Below, piece after piece: positions 48,797 to 55,893 of a stretch of DNA of 63,881 nt; position 1 is the stretch's first letter, and every line of letters starts with the position of its first letter. This stretch comes from Occallatibacter sp. (lineage in GTDB: Bacteria > Acidobacteriota > Terriglobia > Terriglobales > Acidobacteriaceae), in NCBI GenBank assembly GCA_031296305.1, contig JARLFZ010000008.1, forward strand, positions 1 through 63,881. Direction: 5' to 3'. The position numbers were made by a program, and so were the translations under genes. The notes beneath the pieces are model-generated. The model was not told where the DNA came from and searched no databases. It worked only from the letters and a program-made list of their open reading frames with translations.

Positions 48797-48882
48797 AGAA
48801 AGTTCTATCGGGTTTGCCTCCGGTTGGAACTATTCTCCCTGAGGAGAGAGCTGCCCCGTTGCCGGGCGGCTCTTTCCGTTTT
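48797..48882 (+). ncRNA. Candidate small RNA, about 86 nt
   Basis: It lies between the promoter at 48762 and a terminator. The predicted RNA can fold as AGTTC...GAACT (48801-48831) with an inner CGG/CCG pairing, then TTCTCC-CTGA-GGAGA, then the terminator stem. There is no open frame with a ribosome site. It does not look like tRNA, 4.5S or 6S RNA as I know them. A named family such as an Acidobacteria-specific RNA cannot be excluded. Confidence 0.5.
48847..48882 (+). terminator. Rho-independent terminator of the candidate small RNA
   Basis: Stem AGAGCTGCCC (48847-48856) / GGGCGGCTCT (48864-48873) with a 7-nt loop, followed by TTCCGTTTT. A second T-run AGCGCTTTTTTA (48885-48896) lies just beyond and touches the end of the convergent gene. 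Confidence 0.8.
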
Positions 48883-48893
48883 AGAGCGCTTTT

Positions 48894-49649
48894 TTAGGGC
48901 TTGGGGCTTTCGTCTGCGGTTGCGGGCGGGGTTTCGGTCCATTGCTCCTCGCATTGCTCGCAGCGCCAGGTGTTTTCAGGGTCGACGCCTTCGAGAACTA
49001 CGTCATCCGATCCGCACTTGGGACACTTGGGTTCGACGTATTCCGGGATTTCGGATTCCGATTCTTCAATGATGTCCTGCGGTATCGGTTGCGATGCGAC
49101 GGCGCGGGCGGCCTCAAGTTCATCTGCTGCGACTTGCACTTGCAGCTCACCCGTCATGAAATCCCCAGCCCAGGGAATCGCGTACCTTGAACCCTGCCGT
49201 TCGATCCAGCTCTCAATTCCGGCGCGTCTCAGCGCTTCTGAGATCCGCCATGCTTCTTTGTACTCATCGCACGCACAGAGGATCGTCTTCCACGTGTACT
49301 CGTGCGGAACAGCAGTGCCTTCGGGCGCATCGGGAGTGTCTGGCACCGGTTCCGGAGGATGGGCACCGAATGCACCGCCGAATGCAATGTCGTCCGCGGA
49401 ATCCGATGGCTCGTTTCTCAGCGCGAGCGGAGGTTGATTTGGTTCGCTTGGCTCCGAGCGAAGCGCCATGACGGATTTCGGATTCTCCGGATCGCCCAAT
49501 CCGCGACTGAGCATCTCGGCGCGCAAGGCCTGCTGCGCGGATTGGGTTAGATCGGCATAGTCGCGGGCGAGCTCGAGTAGTTCACCGTCGTATTTCTCGC
49601 GGTACTCCGCGGTCAGCCGCTGCCACTCTTGAACAGGATCGATTTGCAT
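48894..49649 (-). CDS. DUF2007-like protein with C-terminal zinc ribbon
   Basis: 251 residues, cytoplasmic. The N-terminal third is helical (EYREKYDGELLELARDYADL). A middle domain, KTILCACDEYKEAWRISEAL then RRAGIESWIERQGSRYAIPW to VAADELEAARAVASQPIPQD, fits the DUF2007 'putative signal transducing' fold. The C-terminus is a four-Cys ribbon (KCPKCGSDDVVLEGVDPENT, WRCEQCEEQW). An acidic linker joins them. The function of the family is not established. It converges on the small RNA terminator. Confidence 0.8.
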   Translation of the reverse strand: MQIDPVQEWQRLTAEYREKYDGELLELARDYADLTQSAQQALRAEMLSRGLGDPENPKSVMALRSEPSEPNQPPLALRNEPSDSADDIAFGGAFGAHPPEPVPDTPDAPEGTAVPHEYTWKTILCACDEYKEAWRISEALRRAGIESWIERQGSRYAIPWAGDFMTGELQVQVAADELEAARAVASQPIPQDIIEESESEIPEYVEPKCPKCGSDDVVLEGVDPENTWRCEQCEEQWTETPPATADESPKP

Positions 49650-49748
49650 GGGCAGAGTTATACGGCGATTCCGGAGCGTGTGCGCAGTTTTCAGGGCTCT
49701 GGCGTACCTTTACCTTCCTCCGGTGCAAAGATACAATCGAAGATACAG

Positions 49749-49824
49749 GCCGACGTAGCTCAGTTGGTAGAGCAGCTGATTCGTAATCAGCAGGTCGTCA
49801 GTTCAAGTCTGACCGTCGGCTCCA
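49749..49824 (+). tRNA. tRNA-Thr (anticodon CGT)
   Basis: 76 nt, complete cloverleaf: acceptor GCCGACG / CGTCGGC, D-arm GCTC...GAGC with AGTTGGTA, anticodon stem GCTGA/TCAGC around TTCGTAA, T-arm GTCAG-TTCAAGT-CTGAC, and an encoded CCA. Anticodon CGT reads ACG (Thr). Confidence 0.96.
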
Positions 49825-49842
49825 GAATTCGGATTTGAGCGT

Positions 49843-49871
49843 GGCCTCTCGCGAGCGAGAGGTCATTTTTA
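49843..49871 (+). terminator. Terminator after tRNA-Thr
   Basis: CCTCTCG-CGAG-CGAGAGG (49845-49862), extended by a G:T and a G:C pair, then TCATTTTTATT. It is 20 nt after the tRNA. Confidence 0.75.
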
Positions 49872-49975
49872 TTGGGCCTGAGCCTTTGAATCAAATTCAG
49901 CGTCGTCCATGACTCCATTTGCGGCTTGGCCGGGAGCGACGCCGCTCCAAAACTGCTGTAAGTTAACTATTTATT

Positions 49976-50020
49976 TGGCGTCCCCGACGGGACTTGAACC
50001 CGTGTTATCGCCGTGAAAGA
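49976..50020 (-). tRNA. 3' remnant of a tRNA-Glu, possible attachment site
   Basis: On the minus strand this reads TCTTTCACGGCGATAACACG then GGTTCAAGTCCCGTCGGGGA and CGCCA, i.e. the tRNA-Glu (TTC) 3' half from the anticodon loop through the T-arm to CCA. The 5' half is absent: the upstream bases do not form the D-arm or the acceptor's other strand. Such 3' ends are typical attL/attR scars left by integrative elements. It is not a working tRNA. Confidence 0.75.
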
Positions 50021-50465
50021 ACGGGAGAAAGTCGTAATCGCAACGTTCGAAAGGGTAGCGGAGTGCATCGGAACACATCGCAACGACCCTAACAAACGGC
50101 TCCGTGGTCCCGAGCTGGTCCCGGGATTAAGGATCCGGATCGCAATTAGAAAAAGGGGTTGGAACGTTTCGTATTGGTGGCGACCGTCCACAAGATCGCG
50201 AACTGCTTTTGCAATTCTCTCCCAGGTCGTTTCGTACTTGTTTTGTGGCCGCAGGCCCGGCAGGGCGCAAAAGTCTTCCATTCCTGGAATGGCTCGCCGT
50301 TTTCATCAACGTCGAAGCGATGCACGACCAGCACACGGTTCCAGTCTTCATGATTTGCCCAGCATTGCCTCGAGTGCTGCGACTTCTCCGATCGCCGCAG
50401 CCTCCAGTCGCCGGAACTGGCTCGGAGGGAAGTCCTACTTGCGCTACCCTCTACCCTGACGTAGT
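50021..50465. other. 445-bp region with possible gene remnants on the minus strand
   Basis: No intact gene. On the minus strand, one frame (about 50436-50146) reads HEDWNRVLVVHRFDVDENGE, PFQEWKTFAPCRACGHKTST and looks coding though it has no good start. Another frame ends QFRRLEAAAIGEVAALEAML-GKS at about 50352. No integrase motif is visible. Position beside the tRNA scar suits a decayed element end. Confidence 0.35.
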
Positions 50466-52058
50466 ATGGCTAGTCAAACCATGCAAGATTCCCCAAAATT
50501 CGATGACCCTCAGTCGACTACGGTCCTCGTTACTGTCAAAGCTGACGACACCGTCGATAGAGATTACGCATTCAAAACGGCCTTCAAGATTGGGCGTACT
50601 TCGCAATGCGATGTCTGCATCGAGAACGAGTTTGTCAGCCGCGTTCACGCCAGCGTCTCGATCGAGAATGGCGAATGGTGGTTGAGCGATCTTAATAGCA
50701 GTAATGGCATCTTCGTTGACGGTAGCCGGGTTCCACGCGTGCAACTGAAGGAAGACATGGTCGTTCGCCTGGGCATTCGCGGGCCCGAGGTGCGATTCCA
50801 CATCAAGAGACCGGTTGCCGCGCTTCGTCCTGCGGACGATCTGAAGAAGGTCAAGTCTGAGTACGCTCAGCATTACTTCGGAACCGGCGACCAGAAGCGC
50901 CCGGCAGGTGAGCATACGATGCTGATCCGCGCGGTATTTGCCGATGTTCAGAAGAAACAGAAGCGGAAGTACGGACGCGTGATCCTGGCTCTGGCCGGCG
51001 TGATGGTGTGCCTGGGTGGCTTCGCGCTATATGAGCATCAGCAGGTGGCACAACAACGATCGACCGCAGAGGACATCTTCTACTCAATGAAGAACCTCGA
51101 TATCGAGATCGCCAATCTGCAGGATGCGGTAGCGGTATCGAATAACCCGCAGGGAGTTCAGCAGTTCAAGAGGATTGAAGCTCAGCGCGGGGAGATGGAG
51201 GACAGCTATAACCGCTATCTCGCCAGTTTGAATGTCTACAGTTCAAAGATGTCGGAGCAGGATCGGCTGGTGCTTCGCGTGGCCAGAATATTCGGAGAGT
51301 GCGAGCTGGATATGCCTCCGGATTTCGTGACCGAAGTGAACAAGTACATTAAGTACTGGCAGTCGTCGGACCGGCTGGAGAAGGCGATTACAAGGGCGCG
51401 CGCGAATAACTATGCAGCGACCATTTCTAAGGAGCTCCTGAGCGAGGGACTTCCGCCGCAATACTTTTATCTGGCATTGCAGGAGAGTGACTTCGATCCA
51501 TACATCAGTGGACCTCCGACCCGCAAAGGGATCGCCAAGGGAATGTGGCAGTTCATTCCAGAGACGGCTCTGAAGTACGGGTTGCATCTTGGGCCGCTTG
51601 TAGATATGGCTCGGCCCGACACCCTGGATGACCGGCATAACTATCAACGGGAGACTGTCGCTGCGGCCCATTATTTGAAAGATCTATACGGGAGCGACGC
51701 GCAAGGTTCCGGTCTGTTGGTAATGGCGTGCTACAACTGGGGCGAAGATTACGTGCTGCCGCTGGTTCGCAGCATGCCGCTGAACCCCAGGGACAGGAAC
51801 TTCTGGATGTTGCTGCAGAAGCATAGGGACAAGATTCCCAAGGAAACGTACGACTATGTCTTCTATATCGTGTCTGCCGCGGTGATCGGGGAGAACCCTC
51901 GGCTATTTGGGTTTAATTTCGACAATCCGTTAGCAAATTTGAATGCTCAGGCGCCAGCAACTGCGGAGGTGCGCCGGGTGACGGCTGCACGTTCACATCG
52001 ATTCAGACGGCACGCTCGTGGGGCCGAGCTAGTAGGTGTGGTCAGGAATCGAGGTTGA
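50466..52058 (+). CDS. FHA-TM-lytic transglycosylase fusion
   Basis: 530 residues. An FHA domain (about 20-110) has FKIGRTSQCDVCIENEFVSR, SRVHAS and LSDLNSSNGIFVDGSRV, the phosphothreonine-binding residues. One membrane helix (RVILALAGVMVCLGGFALYE) is at about 174-193. The periplasmic part has a coiled region and an SLT/MltD-like domain: YFYLALQESDFDPYISGPPT with the catalytic Glu, GIAKGMWQFIPETALKYGL, and MACYNWGEDYVLPLVRSMPL. It would cut peptidoglycan, probably to seat the T6SS. It is convergent with the T6SS genes. No ribosome site is clear; ATG at residue 6 is possible. Confidence 0.9.
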   Translation: MASQTMQDSPKFDDPQSTTVLVTVKADDTVDRDYAFKTAFKIGRTSQCDVCIENEFVSRVHASVSIENGEWWLSDLNSSNGIFVDGSRVPRVQLKEDMVVRLGIRGPEVRFHIKRPVAALRPADDLKKVKSEYAQHYFGTGDQKRPAGEHTMLIRAVFADVQKKQKRKYGRVILALAGVMVCLGGFALYEHQQVAQQRSTAEDIFYSMKNLDIEIANLQDAVAVSNNPQGVQQFKRIEAQRGEMEDSYNRYLASLNVYSSKMSEQDRLVLRVARIFGECELDMPPDFVTEVNKYIKYWQSSDRLEKAITRARANNYAATISKELLSEGLPPQYFYLALQESDFDPYISGPPTRKGIAKGMWQFIPETALKYGLHLGPLVDMARPDTLDDRHNYQRETVAAAHYLKDLYGSDAQGSGLLVMACYNWGEDYVLPLVRSMPLNPRDRNFWMLLQKHRDKIPKETYDYVFYIVSAAVIGENPRLFGFNFDNPLANLNAQAPATAEVRRVTAARSHRFRRHARGAELVGVVRNRG

Positions 52059-52197
52059 AGAGTTCGCTTCATTGCGAGAATGAACGTGTGGCGATACTTT
52101 TTCATACCGATGCTGCAGCCCGCAACAAATCCCATTCGAAGTCTTGGCGAGTTACAGAGCAGCGCTGGCGTTGCCGGCGGCCTGTCCCGGGTTGGTG

Positions 52198-53070
52198 CTA
52201 CCCATCTGCACCGATCATTTGGAATTGCTGTTCTGTACTAACAGTGTAGCGATTCACGGTTGTCTCCGCCTCCGATTCCACGAGGAAATGTTGGATTTTC
52301 CCGAAAAACTCCCTTCGCTGGTCGGCATTGCAGGTAGGAATAAAAACTCTCATCACGCGGGGATCGTAAAACCGGAAAATCACCCTTTGTCCACCCTCAA
52401 TATCTGCCATCAGAAAATGCCGCAAATGCTTTCTTGCCTCGACGAACCCCAGCTCGGTGCCCAAAAACACGCCCCACGACTTGCCCCATCCCACCTTGAT
52501 CAGAAAGGGTATTAGCTTGCCGCCTTTTTGAATCTCGGCCAGATACGGACCAAATGGAGCCATATCTCGTCCCTGCTCCCCTTCATAAAGCGACTGGTAA
52601 AACACTCCGGCTTGGTTGAGCAGGTCAACCACGGCGGGGCTGATCGCTCCATCCAACACCACGAAGTTACAGGCCGCTTCCAATGCGGTGATGAGCTTCA
52701 CCTGCCACGGCAACAGCTCTCCAGGCGACTCGGGCAGACTGTCCAACAACACTTTTCCATCCATCACTGCGGCAATGCGGATGGCGGTTCGCCCCGCGAA
52801 GATAGCATCGCGCGGTTTCAACACAGTCTGGCGCAGCCGGACTCCGTTCACGTAGGTTCCATTGCTGCTGCCTTGGTCGGTCAGAATGTGGATCATGTCC
52901 TCGCACAGCACCTGGAAGTGGGTGCGGGAGAGGAATTGGTCTGGAATTGCGAGGTCTGCGGGCGCTTCCCTGCCTACCATCAAGGTGCCCGACGCGGGGA
53001 GCGGCACATAGAATTTCTCCCCCTTCGGCGCACGGACCTCCAGCACGAATTCCACGCTAGACTCCTTCAT
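52198..53070 (-). CDS. FHA-DUF4123 fusion, T6SS effector chaperone
   Basis: 290 residues (285 if GTG 53055 is used, which has AAGGAG 6 nt upstream, while ATG 53070 has none). The FHA domain (about 25-105) has TLMVGREAPADLAIPDQFLS, SRTHFQ and LTDQGSSNGTYVNGVRL. DUF4123 (about 130-270) has VVLDGAISPAVVDLLNQAGV, LYEGEQGRDMAPFGPYLAEI and LRHFLMADIEGGQRVIFRFY. DUF4123 proteins load effectors onto VgrG. It is the last gene of the T6SS run, 8 nt after PAAR. An N-terminal FHA is unusual for this chaperone family. Confidence 0.88.
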   Translation of the reverse strand: MKESSVEFVLEVRAPKGEKFYVPLPASGTLMVGREAPADLAIPDQFLSRTHFQVLCEDMIHILTDQGSSNGTYVNGVRLRQTVLKPRDAIFAGRTAIRIAAVMDGKVLLDSLPESPGELLPWQVKLITALEAACNFVVLDGAISPAVVDLLNQAGVFYQSLYEGEQGRDMAPFGPYLAEIQKGGKLIPFLIKVGWGKSWGVFLGTELGFVEARKHLRHFLMADIEGGQRVIFRFYDPRVMRVFIPTCNADQRREFFGKIQHFLVESEAETTVNRYTVSTEQQFQMIGADG

Positions 53071-53078
53071 TGGAGGAG

Positions 53079-53546
53079 TTACTTGTTACAGACTTCGCAG
53101 AAGGGTGTGCCCGCCGCGGCAGCAGCTTTCATAACCCCGCCCTGGGCATAGACTGAGGCCACCGCTCCCGCCTGTGATGAAGCAACTGTAACTGCCGCTG
53201 CGATCGCGGCGGCTCCTCCGCCCCCGCCGCCCCCGCCGCCCGAACCCGCTTCTCCGATCATGACGGTAGGAGCGCCCATCACGATAACGCCGCCGTGCAC
53301 AGTGGGGTCCCCCATGCGCGCCGCCATCAGTCCGCCGATCAGAACCGTTGGCGAGCCCATGGCGATCGTGTCAGGCGGCCCAACGCAGATGGCCATATCG
53401 GTGGCCCGCGCCGCTGGGAGAAACTCGATGAGAACGGTAGGCTCTCCCGGCGAAACAATCGGGCCGCCCACATGAGGGATCGGCGGCACGCCCGGCGTCA
53501 CCATCGGGCAGGTATGCATGTCTGTCAATCGTGCTGCTGGCGGCAT
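53079..53546 (-). CDS. PAAR-domain spike tip protein
   Basis: 155 residues. PAAR repeats are PPAARLTDMHTCPMVTPGVP, PHVGGPIVSPGEPTVLIEFL, PAARATDMAICVGPPDTIAM and GSPTVLIGGLMAARMGDPTV. The metal-binding His/Cys positions are present. The C-terminus has nine Gly in a row, an Ala-rich stretch, and a final FCEVCNK. It sharpens the VgrG tip and can carry effectors. The tail is too short to be a toxin. A GGAGG site precedes the ATG. Confidence 0.9.
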   Translation of the reverse strand: MPPAARLTDMHTCPMVTPGVPPIPHVGGPIVSPGEPTVLIEFLPAARATDMAICVGPPDTIAMGSPTVLIGGLMAARMGDPTVHGGVIVMGAPTVMIGEAGSGGGGGGGGGAAAIAAAVTVASSQAGAVASVYAQGGVMKAAAAAGTPFCEVCNK

Positions 53547-53584
53547 AGTTGGCTCCCTCCGTCAACCCGTCCCGGACATCTGAA

Positions 53585-54328
53585 TCACTTCACAGCCGGA
53601 GGCATGGGTACCTTAATCCCTCTTGCCTCCAACATGGCAATTACCCGCTGCTGCCATGCGTATTGCGGCGAAGTCGCTGCAATTTGGTCGGTAGTGACCA
53701 GCTCCGTGAGGGTGACTCCAATACTGTTGGCATAATTCACATTCGCTCCGTGTTCAATCATCCAGGCCACCCGGTCGTAGCGGCCCAGCGATGCCAGGTT
53801 CATGACCGTGGTATAGCCGGGGCCATCGACAGCGTTAATGTCGGCGCCGGAACCGAGCAGGGTTTCCACATTGTCCCATCGATCATCGCGCGCGGCCAGC
53901 CATAAAAGCGGCTCGCCCGAACTGGCCTTGAGGTTCGGATTGCCTCCGCCCTTAAGCAGGATTCGGAGCAGTTCCGGATCCTTGGCTCGTGCAACCAGAA
54001 CCATTGGTGGAACGCCCTGCGTGGCCGGCATGTTGGGATCGGCGCCAGCCCCGAGCAATGCAGCCAGCCCTGGCTTGTTCACTGTGGTCGCCAAGACCAC
54101 GAACAGAGGAGTGGCATTTTCCTTGCCGAGCGCATTGGGATTCGCACCGACCTGAATAGCCGCACGCACTCCCGCCACGTCGCCCTGCTGGGCGGCCTCA
54201 ACTAACGCGGCGGTCTTGGCGTCCTCGAATATTGTGCTTGCATTCATCTTCGCCCTCCCACATGAGGTTGCTGAAATCATCGTCAACAACAGCGCCGCGG
54301 TTGCCAAAATTGCATACCGTTTTCTCAT
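53585..54328 (-). CDS. Ankyrin-repeat lipoprotein, likely immunity protein
   Basis: 247 residues. A signal peptide with lipobox (LLLTMISATSC) is followed by about five ankyrin repeats (LVEAAQQGDVAGVRAAIQVG, ATPLFVVLATTVNKPGLAAL, SGEPLLWLAARDDRWDNVET, TVMNLASLGRYDRVAWMIEH). It would sit in the periplasm on a membrane. It overlaps the lipase gene by 4 nt (ATGA), so they are co-translated, as in effector-immunity pairs. Ankyrin proteins beside T6SS effectors are known; direct neutralisation here is inference. Confidence 0.85.
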   Translation of the reverse strand: MRKRYAILATAALLLTMISATSCGRAKMNASTIFEDAKTAALVEAAQQGDVAGVRAAIQVGANPNALGKENATPLFVVLATTVNKPGLAALLGAGADPNMPATQGVPPMVLVARAKDPELLRILLKGGGNPNLKASSGEPLLWLAARDDRWDNVETLLGSGADINAVDGPGYTTVMNLASLGRYDRVAWMIEHGANVNYANSIGVTLTELVTTDQIAATSPQYAWQQRVIAMLEARGIKVPMPPAVK

Positions 54329-55422
54329 GGGCTATTCACCAGTCTGCTCACGTCCGATTCCGTACCCTTTGCGATTCCTTTCATCCCGCTTTCAACGGAG
54401 TCCATGCCGTGCAGGCCCAACAAGCCCGCACTCAGCGGCCCTGGAATTGTGACCTGTTGTGCCAAAGCCGCAGGAACACCCACGACCGAATTCTGGAATG
54501 TTGTCAGCGGCTCGCCGGCAACAGTGTAGTCCGTCAGGTTCTGGCTCGGGTTTTTGCCGCCGGTTTGCGGGAATGTCCCCGGATCGTACCCCGCCGCGTT
54601 AAAGACGTTCCCGGTCGCTCCGGTGCGGGCGCTTGCGGCCTGGGCAAGTCCACCGCCGAGAGAATGGCCGGTGACTTCCATGGTGGCGCCCGGGATCCGC
54701 GAGATCGTCCTGCTTACCTGCTTCGCCAAGCTGATCGCGTTGCCGTAAGCGCCTGTTTGCAGGCCCAACGCGTTGTTGGCATCAGTCACAAGATCACTTT
54801 GCTGTGTCGGGTCTGTTCCACGAAATGCAAGCGTGTACTGTCCCGGATGGATCGTTGATTCATAAAGCGCCGCATGAAAGTTCGGCGACGCGGAATCGAA
54901 GGCCGCCGAGGCCCCACGGCCCATGAGCTTGTCAATCTGGTCGTTGGTCAGCCGCTGATAGCCCGGAATCTGAACCGTGGCAGCGTCTTTATACACATCG
55001 TCCGACATCAGAGCCTGCGCCTTCGCAATAGCGGCCTTTTGCAACGCGGCCACCGAGGGATTATTCTGTAACCCATTTGCCGCCGCCTTGGCCAGCAGAT
55101 TTTGATCATAGAGGAGGGAATTGGCCAGCCGCTGTTGATTGTTCAGAGGGCAGGGACTGATGATGCTCTCGATCGTATCGGCTGAAAACAACTGCGGCAC
55201 TTTGGCAAATACCAGCGCCGCAACCTGGGCCATGGCATAGGTCGGAACCTGGGCCAGAACGCTGACGGTTCTTGCACCGGTCAAGATCGCCTGGCCTTGC
55301 ACGATGGCTGCCACGGCTACATCCTCGGCCGTTTCCATTGCGACGCTTGCAGCCTTCAGGCCGCTTTGCACTGTGCCAGCGGTCGCGTCCCAGGCATTCT
55401 TGAGAAAGTTTCCGGCGCCCAT
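54325..55422 (-). CDS. Class 3 lipase-like T6SS effector (Tle-type)
   Basis: 365 residues, no signal peptide. An N-terminal helical part (NAWDATAGTVQSGLKAASVA) is followed by an alpha/beta hydrolase of the lipase 3 group: YTLAFRGTDPTQQSDLVTDA, the nucleophile elbow EVTGHSLGGGLAQAASAR (Ser in GHSLG), and Asp/His candidates in YDPGTF and GLHGMDSVES. It would degrade phospholipids in a target cell's envelope. Position after VgrG and the small helical protein, before an ankyrin lipoprotein, fits a T6SS cargo. A housekeeping lipase is the alternative. Confidence 0.85.
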   Translation of the reverse strand: MGAGNFLKNAWDATAGTVQSGLKAASVAMETAEDVAVAAIVQGQAILTGARTVSVLAQVPTYAMAQVAALVFAKVPQLFSADTIESIISPCPLNNQQRLANSLLYDQNLLAKAAANGLQNNPSVAALQKAAIAKAQALMSDDVYKDAATVQIPGYQRLTNDQIDKLMGRGASAAFDSASPNFHAALYESTIHPGQYTLAFRGTDPTQQSDLVTDANNALGLQTGAYGNAISLAKQVSRTISRIPGATMEVTGHSLGGGLAQAASARTGATGNVFNAAGYDPGTFPQTGGKNPSQNLTDYTVAGEPLTTFQNSVVGVPAALAQQVTIPGPLSAGLLGLHGMDSVESGMKGIAKGTESDVSRLVNSP

Positions 55423-55423
55423 G

Positions 55424-55876
55424 TTATTGGGGTGGCCTCCCCCGTGAATCGATGAGCGATACGGTCGCGTCTTGAAGCCACTTCGCCTTGTCTGGCCCAG
55501 GGAGCGAAGAACTGAGCACTCGCTTGGCTACTTGAAGGTCCTCTTCAAAGTCCCGGCCAAGCATGTACGCAGAGATCACGTAGACAGCCGCGTCCCGTTT
55601 CGTCTTCAACCCGTAGCCTTTGGCCTTCTCGACCATGGCCTTCACAAAATCGAGGAGGTACTTTTCGTCTTCTTCAGCGGTCCCAGGAACTTCATCCCTC
55701 AAAAACTGCACCAAAGAGCGAATGTACCCGGCCCCTCCCTCCGCCTGAAGAGTCGAGAACTGGTCGTCACGAATTGCAAGCCCGCGATCCGCCGTATGCG
55801 CCTCACCTTCCCTGATTCGACTTTGCACCTGCGTCTGGCCGCGGCAAGTTGTTACGCCCAGTCGATTGTTGGGCAT
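55424..55876 (-). CDS. Small helical T6SS-associated protein
   Basis: 150 residues, no signal. The core RSLVQFLRDEVPGTAEEDEK, VKAMVEKAKGYGLKTKRDAA and YVISAYMLGRDFEEDLQVAK resembles the small helical proteins often encoded next to DUF4123 chaperones and T6SS effectors. It may be an adaptor. It is 17 nt after vgrG and 1 nt before the lipase gene. No enzyme motif is visible. The family call is from pattern memory and is not certain. Confidence 0.65.
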   Translation of the reverse strand: MPNNRLGVTTCRGQTQVQSRIREGEAHTADRGLAIRDDQFSTLQAEGGAGYIRSLVQFLRDEVPGTAEEDEKYLLDFVKAMVEKAKGYGLKTKRDAAVYVISAYMLGRDFEEDLQVAKRVLSSSLPGPDKAKWLQDATVSLIDSRGRPPQ

Positions 55877-55893
55877 GAAGTCTCTGGAGTTCC

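Noticed and set aside
48797..48882. Assigning the small RNA as 4.5S or 6S RNA
   Set aside because: The 4.5S apical loop sequence and the long 6S bulged helix are not present; identity left open.
50021..50465. Integrase gene beside the tRNA-Glu fragment
   Set aside because: No R-H-R-Y or serine recombinase motif in any frame.
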